Below the pieces are notes generated by a model. The model was not told where the DNA came from. It made no database searches and saw nothing but the letters and a program-made list of their open reading frames with translations. A stretch of 64,000 nucleotides of DNA, taken from Ecdyonurus torrentis. Its lineage: Eukaryota > Arthropoda > Insecta > Ephemeroptera > Heptageniidae. The position numbers were made by a program, and so were the translations under genes. Every line of letters starts with the position of its first letter. The stretch's first letter is position 1. The DNA lies in assembly GCA_949318235.1 (NCBI GenBank), contig CASGGR010000034.1, positions 3,053,501 through 3,117,500 of the forward strand, read 5' to 3'. Of the stretch, positions 39,757 to 53,500 are shown piece by piece.

Positions 39757-42700
39757 AGAATGATAAAAATCATACTTTTTACACGATTAAAATTAGTTTT
39801 GATGATTTCTCAAAAACTAAGAATGCTACAGATATTAAATTTAACTCAAAACATAGGTTTTTCAATTCTCTACAAAAAAGATGTCTTGAACTTTTTTGCT
39901 CCGACGCATAGTTTTTGGGTTATTGACAATTTTAGTTTTTACTCATCATGTAGCCAAACTAAGTCATGAAACAAAGTTTCTATTTCAAGAACCAAATGTT
40001 ATTGAATGATAAAAATCATACTTTTTACACGATTAAAACTAGTTTTGATGATTTCTCCAAAACTAAGAATGCTACAGACATCCATTTTAACTTATAACAT
40101 AGGTTTTTCAATTCTCTACAAAAAAGATGTCTTGAACTTTTTTGCTCCGACGCATAGTTTTTGGGTTATTGACAATTTTAGTTTTTACTCATCATGTAGC
40201 CAAACTAAGTCATGAAACAAAGTTTCTATTTCAAGAACCAAATGTTATAGAATGATAAAAATCATACTTTTTACACGATTAAAACTAGTTTTGATGATTT
40301 CTCAAAAACTAAGAATGCTACAGACATTAAATTTGACTCAAAACATAGGTTTTTCAATTCTCTACAAAAAAGATGTCTTGAACTTTTTTGCTCCGACGCA
40401 TAGTTTTTGGGTTATTGACAATTTTAGTTTTTACTCATCATGTAGCCAAACTAAGTCATGAAACAAAGTTTCTATTTCAAGAACCAAATGTTATTGAATG
40501 ATAAAAATCATACTTTTTACACGATTAAAACTAGTTTTGATGATTTCTCAAAAACTAAGAATGCTACAGACATTAAATTTGACTCAAAACATAGGTTTTT
40601 TAATTCTCTACAAAAAAGATGACTTAAACTTTTTTGCTCCGACGCATACTTTTTAGGTTATTGACAATTTTAGTTTTCACTTATCATGTAGCTAAACCAA
40701 GTCATGAAACAAAGTTTCTATTTCAAGAACCAAATGTTATTGAATGATAAAAATCATACTTTTTACACGATTAAAACTAGTTTTGATGATTTCTCCAAAT
40801 ATAAGAATGCTACAGACATCCATTTTAACTTATAACATAGGTTTTTTAATTCTTTACAAAAAAGATGTCTTGAACTTTTTTGCTCCGACGCAAAGTTTTT
40901 GGGTTATTGACAATTTTAGTTTTTACTCATCATGTAGCCAAACTAAGTCATGAAACAAAGTTTCTATTTCAAGAACCAAATGTTATAGAATGATAAAAAT
41001 CATACTTTTTACACGATTAAAACTAGTTTTGATGATTTCTCAAAAACTAAGAATGCTACAGACATTAAATTTGACTCAAAACATAGGTTTTTCAATTCTC
41101 TACAAAAAAGATGTCTTGAACTTTTTTGCTCCGACGCATAGTTTTTGGGTTATTGACAATTTTAGTTTTTACTCATCATGTAGCCAAACTAAGTCATGAA
41201 ACAAAGTTTCTATTTCAAGAACCAAATGTTATTGAATGATAAAAATCATACTTTTTACACGATTAAAACTAGTTTTGATGATTTCTCAAAAACTAAGAAT
41301 GCTACAGACATTAAATTTGACTCAAAACATAGGTTTTTTAATTCTCTACAAAAAAGATGACTTAAACTTTTTTGCTCCGACGCATACTTTTTAGGTTATT
41401 GACAATTTTAGTTTTCACTTATCATGTAGCTAAACCAAGTCATGAAACAAAGTTTCTATTTCAAGAACCAAATGTTATTGAATGATAAAAATCATACTTT
41501 TTACACGATTAAAACTAGTTTTGATGATTTCTCCAAATATAAGAATGCTACAGACATCCATTTTAACTTATAACATAGGTTTTTTAATTCTTTACAAAAA
41601 AGATGTCTTGAACTTTTTTGCTCCGACGCAAAGTTTTTGGGTTATTGACAATTTTAGTTTTTACTCATCATGTAGCCAAACTAAGTCATGAAACAAAGTT
41701 TCTATTTCAAGAACCAAATGTTATAGAATGATAAAAATCATACTTTTTACACGATTAAAATTAGTTTTGATGATTTCTCAAAAACTAAGAATGCTACAGA
41801 TATTAAATTTAACTCAAAACATAGGTTTTTCAATTCTCTACAAAAAAGATGTCTTGAACTTTTTTGCTCCGACGCATAGTTTTTGGGTTATTGACAATTT
41901 TAGTTTTTACTCATCATGTAGCCAAACTAAGTCATGAAACAAAGTTTCTATTTCAAGAACCAAATGTTATTGAATGATAAAAATCATACTTTTTACACGA
42001 TTAAAACTAGTTTTGATGATTTCTCCAAAACTAAGAATGCTACAGACATCCATTTTAACTTATAACATAGGTTTTTCAATTCTCTACAAAAAAGATGTCT
42101 TGAACTTTTTTGCTCCGACGCATAGTTTTTGGGTTATTGACAATTTTAGTTTTTACTCATCATGTAGCCAAACTAAGTCATGAAACAAAGTTTCTATTTC
42201 AAGAACCAAATGTTATTGAATGATAAAAATCATACTTTTTACACGATTAAAACTAGTTTTGATGATTTCTCCAAAACTAAGAATGCTACAGACATCCATT
42301 TTAACTTATAACATAGGTTTTTCAATTCTCTACAAAAAAGATGTCTTGAACTTTTTTGCTCCGACGCATAGTTTTTGGGTTATTGACAATTTTAGTTTTT
42401 ACTCATCATGTAGCCAAACTAAGTCATGAAACAAAGTTTCTATTTCAAGAACCAAATGTTATAGAATGATAAAAATCATACTTTTTACACGATTAAAACT
42501 AGTTTTGATGATTTCTCAAAAACTAAGAATGCTACAGACATTAAATTTGACTCAAAACATAGGTTTTTCAATTCTCTACAAAAAAGATGTCTTGAACTTT
42601 TTTGCTCCGACGCATAGTTTTTGGGTTATTGACAATTTTAGTTTTTACTCATCATGTAGCCAAACTAAGTCATGAAACAAAGTTTCTATTTCAAGAACCA

Positions 42701-43450
42701 AATGTTATTGAATGATAAAAATCATACTTTTTACACGATTAAAACTAGTTTTGATGATTTCTCAAAAACTAAGAATGCTACAGACATTAAATTTGACTCA
42801 AAACATAGGTTTTTTAATTCTCTACAAAAAAGATGACTTAAACTTTTTTGCTCCGACGCATACTTTTTAGGTTATTGACAATTTTAGTTTTCACTTATCA
42901 TGTAGCTAAACCAAGTCATGAAACAAAGTTTCTATTTCAAGAACCAAATGTTATTGAATGATAAAAATCATACTTTTTACACGATTAAAACTAGTTTTGA
43001 TGATTTCTCCAAATATAAGAATGCTACAGACATCCATTTTAACTTATAACATAGGTTTTTCAATTCTCTACAAAAAAGATGTCTTGAACTTTTTTGCTCC
43101 GACGCATAGTTTTTGGGTTATTGACAATTTTAGTTTTTACTCATCATGTAGCCAAACTAAGTCATGAAACAAAGTTTCTATTTCAAGAACCAAATGTTAT
43201 TGAATGATAAAAATCATACTTTTTACACGATTAAAATTATTTTTGATGATTTCTCAAAAACTAAGAATGCTACAGACATTAAATTTAACTTATAACATAG
43301 GGTTTTCAATTCTCTACAAAAAAGATGTCTTGAACCTTTTTTGCTCCGACGCATAGTTTTTGGGTTATTGACAATTTTAGTTTTCACTCATCATGTAGCC
43401 AAACCAAGTCATGAAACAAAGTTTCTATTTCAAGAACCAAATGTTATTGA
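39757..43450 (+). repeat. Third, rearranged version of the A B C S FL region
   Basis: Units A B C S FL at 39760-40989 match 33117-34346. A three-unit block C S FL is then duplicated in tandem (40252-40989 and 40990-41727, offset 738 bp). Next come A B B C S F and a D unit with the inserted C at 43335-43336. Compared with 33.1-37.1 kb it gains C S FL and loses one B B C S F block, which is why the D+1 units are 25 rather than 43 units apart. Confidence 0.75.
43335..43336 (+). other. Single-C insertion, 247-bp unit (3 of 3)
   Basis: This is the same insertion and context, 6,151 bp (25 units plus one base) after the second. The different spacing shows that the region between was rearranged after or during a further duplication. 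Confidence 0.9.
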
Positions 43451-45418
43451 ATGATAAAACTCATACTTTTTACACGATTAAAACTAGTTTTGATGATTTC
43501 TCCAAAACTAAGAATGCTACAGACATCCATTTTAACTTATAACATAGGTTTTTCAATTCTCTACAAAAATGATGTCTTGAACTTTTTTGCTCCGACGCAT
43601 AGTTTTTGGGTTATTGACAATTTTAGTTTTTACTCATCATGTAGCCAAACTAAGTCATGAAACAAAGTTTCTATTTCAAGAACCAAATGTTATAGAATGA
43701 TAAAAATCATACTTTTTACACGATTAAAACTAGTTTTGATGATTTCTCAAAAACTAAGAATGCTACAGACATTAAATTTGACTCAAAACATAGGTTTTTT
43801 AATTCTCTACAAAAAAGATGACTTAAACTTTTTTGCTCCGACGCATACTTTTTAGGTTATTGACAATTTTAGTTTTCACTTATCATGTAGCTAAACCAAG
43901 TCATGAAACAAAGTTTCTATTTCAAGAACCAAATGTTATTGAATGATAAAAATCATACTTTTTACACGATTAAAACTAGTTTTGATGATTTCTCCAAATA
44001 TAAGAATGCTACAGACATCCATTTTAACTTATAACATAGGTTTTTCAATTCTCTACAAAAAAGATGTCTTGAACTTTTTTGCTCCGACGCATAGTTTTTG
44101 GGTTATTGACAATTTTAGTTTTTACTCATCATGTAGCCAAACTAAGTCATGAAACAAAGTTTCTATTTCAAGAACCAAATGTTATTGAATGATAAAAATC
44201 ATACTTTTTACACGATTAAAATTATTTTTGATGATTTCTCAAAAACTAAGAATGCTACAGACATTAAATTTAACTTATAACATAGGGTTTTCAATTCTCT
44301 ACAAAAAAGATGTCTTGAACTTTTTTGCTCCGACGCATAGTTTTTGGGTTATTGACAATTTTAGTTTTCACTCATCATGTAGCCAAACCAAGTCATGAAA
44401 CAAAGTTTCTATTTCAAGAACCAAATGTTATTGAATGATAAAACTCATACTTTTTACACGATTAAAACTAGTTTTGATGATTTCTCCAAAACTAAGAATG
44501 CTACAGACATCCATTTTAACTTATAACATAGGTTTTTCAATTCTCTACAAAAATGATGTCTTGAACTTTTTTGCTCCGACGCATAGTTTTTGGGTTATTG
44601 ACAATTTTAGTTTTTACTCATCATGTAGCCAAACTAAGTCATGAAACAAAGTTTCTATTTCAAGAACCAAATGTTATAGAATGATAAAAATCATACTTTT
44701 TACACGATTAAAACTAGTTTTGATGATTTCTCAAAAACTAAGAATGCTACAGACATTAAATTTGACTCAAAACATAGGTTTTTTAATTCTCTACAAAAAA
44801 GATGACTTAAACTTTTTTGCTCCGACGCATACTTTTTAGGTTATTGACAATTTTAGTTTTCACTTATCATGTAGCTAAACCAAGTCATGAAACAAAGTTT
44901 CTATTTCAAGAACCAAATGTTATTGAATGATAAAAATCATACTTTTTACACGATTAAAACTAGTTTTGATGATTTCTCCAAATATAAGAATGCTACAGAC
45001 ATCCATTTTAACTTATAACATAGGTTTTTCAATTCTCTACAAAAAAGATGTCTTGAACTTTTTTGCTCCGACGCATAGTTTTTGGGTTATTGACAATTTT
45101 AGTTTTTACTCATCATGTAGCCAAACTAAGTCATGAAACAAAGTTTCTATTTCAAGAACCAAATGTTATTGAATGATAAAAATCATACTTTTTACACGAT
45201 TAAAATTATTTTTGATGATTTCTCAAAAACTAAGAATGCTACAGACATTAAATTTAACTTATAACATAGGGTTTTCAATTCTCTACAAAAAAGATGTCTT
45301 GAACTTTTTTGCTCCGACGCATAGTTTTTGGGTTATTGACAATTTTAGTTTTCACTCATCATGTAGCCAAACCAAGTCATGAAACAAAGTTTCTATTTCA
45401 AGAACCAAATGTTATTGA
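43451..45418 (+). repeat. 4-unit repeat K S F D (984 bp), two copies
   Basis: K S F D at 43451-44434 is followed by K S F D at 44435-45418, offset exactly 984 bp. Both K units carry aaaactcat instead of aaaaatcat. Only the first is preceded by a D unit with the inserted C, as expected if the four-unit block starting just after that insertion was duplicated. These are the last S and K units in the window. Confidence 0.8.
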
Positions 45419-48400
45419 ATGATAAAAATCATACTTTTTACACGATTAAAACTAGTTTTGATGATTTCTCCAAAACTAAGAATGCTACAGACATCCATTT
45501 TAACTTATAACATAGGTTTTTCAATTCTCTACAAAAAAGATGTCTAGAACTTTTTTGCTCCGACGCATAGTTTTTGGGTTATTGACAATTTTAGTTTTTA
45601 CTCATCATGTAGCCAAACTAAGTCATGAAACAAAGTTTCTATTTCAAGAACCAAATGTTATAGAATGATAAAAATCATACTTTTTACACGATTAAAACTA
45701 GTTTTGATGATTTCTCAAAAACTAAGAATGCTACAGACATTAAATTTGACTCAAAACATAGGTTTTTCAATTCTCTACAAAAAAGATGTCTTGAACTTTT
45801 TTGCTCCGACGCATAGTTTTTGGGTTATTGACAATTTTAGTTTTTACTCATCATGTAGCCAAACTAAGTCATGAAACAAAGTTTCTATTTCAAGAACCAA
45901 ATGTTATAGAATGATAAAAATCATACTTTTTACACGATTAAAATTAGTTTTGATGATTTCTCAAAAACTAAGAATGCTACAGACATTAAATTTGACTCAA
46001 AACATAGGTTTTTCAATTCTCTACAAAAAAGATGTCTTGAACTTTTTTGCTCCGACGCATAGTTTTTGGGTTATTGAAAATTTTAGTTTTTACTCATCAT
46101 GTAGCCAAACTAAGTCATGAAACAAAGTTTCTATTTCAAGAACCAAATGTTATAGAATGATAAAAATCATACTTTTTACACGATTAAAACTAGTTTTGAT
46201 GATTTCTCAAAAACTAAGAATGCTACAGACATTAAATTTAACTCAAAACATAGGTTTTTTAATTCTCTACAAAAAAGATGTCTTAAACTTTTTTGCTCCG
46301 ACGCATACTTTTTAAGTTATTGACAATTTTAGTTTTCACTTATCATGTAGCCAAACCAAGTCATGAAACAAAGTTTCTATTTCAAGAACCAAATGTTATT
46401 GAATCATAAAAATCATACTTTTTACACGATTAAAACTAGTTTTGATGATTTCTCCAAAACTAAGAATGCTACAGACATCCATTTTAACTTATAACATAGG
46501 TTTTTTAATTCTTTACAAAAAAGATGTCTTGAACTTTTTTGCTCCGACGCAAAGTTTTTGGGTTATTGACAATTTTAGTTTTTACTCATCATGTAGCCAA
46601 ACTAAGTCATGAAACAAAGTTTCTATTTCAAGAACCAAATGTTATAGAATGATAAAAATCATACTTTTTACACGATTAAAATTAGTTTTGATGATTTCTC
46701 AAAAACTAAGAATGCTACAGATATTAAATTTAACTCAAAACATAGGTTTTTCAATTCTCTACAAAAAAGATGTCTTGAACTTTTTTGCTCCGACGCATAG
46801 TTTTTGGGTTATTGACAATTTTAGTTTTTACTCATCATGTAGCCAAACTAAGTCATGAAACAAAGTTTCTATTTCAAGAACCAAATGTTATTGAATGATA
46901 AAAATCATACTTTTTACACGATTAAAACTAGTTTTGATGATTTCTCCAAAACTAAGAATGCTACAGACATCCATTTTAACTTATAACATAGGTTTTTCAA
47001 TTCTCTACAAAAAAGATGTCTTGAACTTTTTTGCTCCGACGCATAGTTTTTGGGTTATTGACAATTTTAGTTTTCACTCATCATGTAGCCAAACCAAGTC
47101 ATGAAACAAAGTTTCTATTTCAAGAACCAAATGTTATTGAATGATAAAAATCATACTTTTTACACGATTAAAACTAGTTTTGATGATTTCTCCAAAACTA
47201 AGAATGCTACAGACATCCATTTTAACTTATAACATAGGTTTTTCAATTCTCTACAAAAAAGATGTCTAGAACTTTTTTGCTCCGACGCATAGTTTTTGGG
47301 TTATTGACAATTTTAGTTTTTACTCATCATGTAGCCAAACTAAGTCATGAAACAAAGTTTCTATTTCAAGAACCAAATGTTATAGAATGATAAAAATCAT
47401 ACTTTTTACACGATTAAAACTAGTTTTGATGATTTCTCAAAAACTAAGAATGCTACAGACATTAAATTTAACTTATAACATAGGGTTTTCAATTCTCTAC
47501 AAAAAAGATGTCTTGAACTTTTTTGCTCCGACGCATAGTTTTTGGGTTATTGACAATTTTAGTTTTTACTCATCATGTAGCCAAACTAAGTCATGAAACA
47601 AAGTTTCTATTTCAAGAACCAAATGTTATAGAATGATAAAAATCATACTTTTTACACGATTAAAATTAGTTTTGATGATTTCTCAAAAACTAAGAATGCT
47701 ACAGACATTAAATTTGACTCAAAACATAGGTTTTTCAATTCTCTACAAAAAAGATGTCTTGAACTTTTTTGCTCCGACGCATAGTTTTTGGGTTATTGAC
47801 AATTTTAGTTTTTACTCATCATGTAGCCAAACTAAGTCATGAAACAAAGTTTCTATTTCAAGAACCAAATGTTATAGAATGATAAAAATCATACTTTTTA
47901 CACGATTAAAACTAGTTTTGATGATTTCTCAAAAACTAAGAATGCTACAGACATTAAATTTAACTCAAAACATAGGTTTTTTAATTCTCTACAAAAAAGA
48001 TGTCTTAAACTTTTTTGCTCCGACGCATACTTTTTAAGTTATTGACAATTTTAGTTTTCACTTATCATGTAGCCAAACCAAGTCATGAAACAAAGTTTCT
48101 ATTTCAAGAACCAAATGTTATTGAATCATAAAAATCATACTTTTTACACGATTAAAACTAGTTTTGATGATTTCTCCAAAACTAAGAATGCTACAGACAT
48201 CCATTTTAACTTATAACATAGGTTTTTTAATTCTTTACAAAAAAGATGTCTTGAACTTTTTTGCTCCGACGCAAAGTTTTTGGGTTATTGACAATTTTAG
48301 TTTTTACTCATCATGTAGCCAAACTAAGTCATGAAACAAAGTTTCTATTTCAAGAACCAAATGTTATAGAATGATAAAAATCATACTTTTTACACGATTA

Positions 48401-50338
48401 AAATTAGTTTTGATGATTTCTCAAAAACTAAGAATGCTACAGATATTAAATTTAACTCAAAACATAGGTTTTTCAATTCTCTACAAAAAAGATGTCTTGA
48501 ACTTTTTTGCTCCGACGCATAGTTTTTGGGTTATTGACAATTTTAGTTTTTACTCATCATGTAGCCAAACTAAGTCATGAAACAAAGTTTCTATTTCAAG
48601 AACCAAATGTTATTGAATGATAAAAATCATACTTTTTACACGATTAAAACTAGTTTTGATGATTTCTCCAAAACTAAGAATGCTACAGACATCCATTTTA
48701 ACTTATAACATAGGTTTTTCAATTCTCTACAAAAAAGATGTCTTGAACTTTTTTGCTCCGACGCATAGTTTTTGGGTTATTGACAATTTTAGTTTTCACT
48801 CATCATGTAGCCAAACCAAGTCATGAAACAAAGTTTCTATTTCAAGAACCAAATGTTATTGAATGATAAAAATCATACTTTTTACACGATTAAAACTAGT
48901 TTTGATGATTTCTCCAAAACTAAGAATGCTACAGACATCCATTTTAACTTATAACATAGGTTTTTCAATTCTCTACAAAAAAGATGTCTAGAACTTTTTT
49001 GCTCCGACGCATAGTTTTTGGGTTATTGACAATTTTAGTTTTTACTCATCATGTAGCCAAACTAAGTCATGAAACAAAGTTTCTATTTCAAGAACCAAAT
49101 GTTATAGAATGATAAAAATCATACTTTTTACACGATTAAAACTAGTTTTGATGATTTCTCAAAAACTAAGAATGCTACAGACATTAAATTTGACTCAAAA
49201 CATAGGTTTTTCAATTCTCTACAAAAAAGATGTCTTGAACTTTTTTGCTCCGACGCATAGTTTTTGGGTTATTGACAATTTTAGTTTTTACTCATCATGT
49301 AGCCAAACTAAGTCATGAAACAAAGTTTCTATTTCAAGAACCAAATGTTATAGAATGATAAAAATCATACTTTTTACACGATTAAAATTAGTTTTGATGA
49401 TTTCTCAAAAACTAAGAATGCTACAGACATTAAATTTGACTCAAAACATAGGTTTTTCAATTCTCTACAAAAAAGATGTCTTGAACTTTTTTGCTCCGAC
49501 GCATAGTTTTTGGGTTATTGAAAATTTTAGTTTTTACTCATCATGTAGCCAAACTAAGTCATGAAACAAAGTTTCTATTTCAAGAACCAAATGTTATAGA
49601 ATGATAAAAATCATACTTTTTACACGATTAAAACTAGTTTTGATGATTTCTCAAAAACTAAGAATGCTACAGACATTAAATTTAACTCAAAACATAGGTT
49701 TTTTAATTCTCTACAAAAAAGATGTCTTAAACTTTTTTGCTCCGACGCATACTTTTTAAGTTATTGACAATTTTAGTTTTCACTTATCATGTAGCCAAAC
49801 CAAGTCATGAAACAAAGTTTCTATTTCAAGAACCAAATGTTATTGAATCATAAAAATCATACTTTTTACACGATTAAAACTAGTTTTGATGATTTCTCCA
49901 AAACTAAGAATGCTACAGACATCCATTTTAACTTATAACATAGGTTTTTTAATTCTTTACAAAAAAGATGTCTTGAACTTTTTTGCTCCGACGCAAAGTT
50001 TTTGGGTTATTGACAATTTTAGTTTTTACTCATCATGTAGCCAAACTAAGTCATGAAACAAAGTTTCTATTTCAAGAACCAAATGTTATAGAATGATAAA
50101 AATCATACTTTTTACACGATTAAAATTAGTTTTGATGATTTCTCAAAAACTAAGAATGCTACAGATATTAAATTTAACTCAAAACATAGGTTTTTCAATT
50201 CTCTACAAAAAAGATGTCTTGAACTTTTTTGCTCCGACGCATAGTTTTTGGGTTATTGACAATTTTAGTTTTTACTCATCATGTAGCCAAACTAAGTCAT
50301 GAAACAAAGTTTCTATTTCAAGAACCAAATGTTATTGA
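45419..50338 (+). repeat. 7-unit higher-order repeat (1722 bp), nearly three copies
   Basis: The order X C C' M' Q A B occurs at 45419-47140, at 47141-48862, and (without the final B) from 48863 to 50338. C' is a C unit with aaaattag. Copies 1 and 3 share a private attgaaaatt (instead of attgacaatt, at 46072-46081 and 49516-49525), while copy 2 lacks it and has a C/D hybrid with agggttttc at 47387. M' and Q units, rare since 20 kb, reappear here. Confidence 0.82.
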
Positions 50339-50584
50339 ATGATAAAAATCATACTTTTTACACGATTAAAACTAGTTTTGATGATTTCTCCAAAACTAAG
50401 AATGCTACAGACATCCATTTTAACTTATAACATAGGTTTTTCAATTCTCTACAAAAAAGATGTCTAGAACTTTTTTGCTCCGACGCATAGTTTTTGGGTT
50501 ATTGACAATTTTAGTTTTCACTTATCATGTAGCTAAACCAAGTCATGAAACAAAGTTTCTATTTCAAGAACCAAATGTTATTGA

Positions 50585-53500
50585 ATGATAAAAATCATAC
50601 TTTTTACACGATTAAAACTAGTTTTGATGATTTCTCCAAATATAAGAATGCTACAGACATCCATTTTAACTTATAACATAGGTTTTTTAATTCTTTACAA
50701 AAAAGATGTCTTGAACTTTTTTGCTCCGACGCAAAGTTTTTGGGTTATTGACAATTTTAGTTTTTACTCATCATGTAGCCAAACTAAGTCATGAAACAAA
50801 GTTTCTATTTCAAGAACCAAATGTTATTGAATGATAAAAATCATACTTTTTACACGATTAAAACTAGTTTTGATGATTTCTCCAAAACTAAGAATGCTAC
50901 AGACATCCATTTTAACTTATAACATAGGTTTTTCAATTCTCTACAAAAAAGATGTCTTGAACTTTTTTGCTCCGACGCATAGTTTTTGGGTTATTGACAA
51001 TTTTAGTTTTTACTCATCATGTAGCCAAACTAAGTCATGAAACAAAGTTTCTATTTCAAGAACCAAATGTTATTGAATGATAAAAATCATACTTTTTACA
51101 CGATTAAAACTAGTTTTGATGATTTCTCCAAATATAAGAATGCTACAGACATCCATTTTAACTTATAACATAGGTTTTTTAATTCTTTACAAAAAAGATG
51201 TCTTGAACTTTTTTGCTCCGACGCAAAGTTTTTGGGTTATTGACAATTTTAGTTTTTACTCATCATGTAGCCAAACTAAGTCATGAAACAAAGTTTCTAT
51301 TTCAAGAACCAAATGTTATAGAATGATAAAAATCATACTTTTTACACGATTAAAATTAGTTTTGATGATTTCTCAAAAACTAAGAATGCTACAGATATTA
51401 AATTTAACTCAAAACATAGGTTTTTCAATTCTCTACAAAAAAGATGTCTTGAACTTTTTTGCTCCGACGCATAGTTTTTGGGTTATTGACAATTTTAGTT
51501 TTTACTCATCATGTAGCCAAACTAAGTCATGAAACAAAGTTTCTATTTCAAGAACCAAATGTTATTGAATGATAAAAATCATACTTTTTACACGATTAAA
51601 ACTAGTTTTGATGATTTCTCCAAAACTAAGAATGCTACAGACATCCATTTTAACTTATAACATAGGTTTTTCAATTCTCTACAAAAAAGATGTCTTGAAC
51701 TTTTTTGCTCCGACGCATAGTTTTTGGGTTATTGACAATTTTAGTTTTTACTCATCATGTAGCCAAACTAAGTCATGAAACAAAGTTTCTATTTCAAGAA
51801 CCAAATGTTATTGAATGATAAAAATCATACTTTTTACACGATTAAAACTAGTTTTGATGATTTCTCCAAAACTAAGAATGCTACAGACATCCATTTTAAC
51901 TTATAACATAGGTTTTTCAATTCTCTACAAAAAAGATGTCTTGAACTTTTTTGCTCCGACGCATAGTTTTTGGGTTATTGACAATTTTAGTTTTTACTCA
52001 TCATGTAGCCAAACTAAGTCATGAAACAAAGTTTCTATTTCAAGAACCAAATGTTATAGAATGATAAAAATCATACTTTTTACACGATTAAAACTAGTTT
52101 TGATGATTTCTCAAAAACTAAGAATGCTACAGACATTAAATTTGACTCAAAACATAGGTTTTTCAATTCTCTACAAAAAAGATGTCTTGAACTTTTTTGC
52201 TCCGACGCATAGTTTTTGGGTTATTGACAATTTTAGTTTTTACTCATCATGTAGCCAAACTAAGTCATGAAACAAAGTTTCTATTTCAAGAACCAAATGT
52301 TATAGAATGATAAAAATCATACTTTTTACACGATTAAAATTAGTTTTGATGATTTCTCAAAAACTAAGAATGCTACAGATATTAAATTTAACTCAAAACA
52401 TAGGTTTTTCAATTCTCTACAAAAAAGATGTCTTGAACTTTTTTGCTCCGACGCATAGTTTTTGGGTTATTGACAATTTTAGTTTTTACTCATCATGTAG
52501 CCAAACTAAGTCATGAAACAAAGTTTCTATTTCAAGAACCAAATGTTATTGAATGATAAAAATCATACTTTTTACACGATTAAAACTAGTTTTGATGATT
52601 TCTCCAAAACTAAGAATGCTACAGACATCCATTTTAACTTATAACATAGGTTTTTCAATTCTCTACAAAAAAGATGTCTAGAACTTTTTTGCTCCGACGC
52701 ATAGTTTTTGGGTTATTGACAATTTTAGTTTTCACTTATCATGTAGCTAAACCAAGTCATGAAACAAAGTTTCTATTTCAAGAACCAAATGTTATTGAAT
52801 GATAAAAATCATACTTTTTACACGATTAAAACTAGTTTTGATGATTTCTCCAAATATAAGAATGCTACAGACATCCATTTTAACTTATAACATAGGTTTT
52901 TTAATTCTTTACAAAAAAGATGTCTTGAACTTTTTTGCTCCGACGCAAAGTTTTTGGGTTATTGACAATTTTAGTTTTTACTCATCATGTAGCCAAACTA
53001 AGTCATGAAACAAAGTTTCTATTTCAAGAACCAAATGTTATAGAATGATAAAAATCATACTTTTTACACGATTAAAATTAGTTTTGATGATTTCTCAAAA
53101 ACTAAGAATGCTACAGATATTAAATTTAACTCAAAACATAGGTTTTTCAATTCTCTACAAAAAAGATGTCTTGAACTTTTTTGCTCCGACGCATAGTTTT
53201 TGGGTTATTGACAATTTTAGTTTTTACTCATCATGTAGCCAAACTAAGTCATGAAACAAAGTTTCTATTTCAAGAACCAAATGTTATTGAATGATAAAAA
53301 TCATACTTTTTACACGATTAAAACTAGTTTTGATGATTTCTCCAAAACTAAGAATGCTACAGACATCCATTTTAACTTATAACATAGGTTTTTCAATTCT
53401 CTACAAAAAAGATGTCTTGAACTTTTTTGCTCCGACGCATAGTTTTTGGGTTATTGACAATTTTAGTTTTTACTCATCATGTAGCCAAACTAAGTCATGA

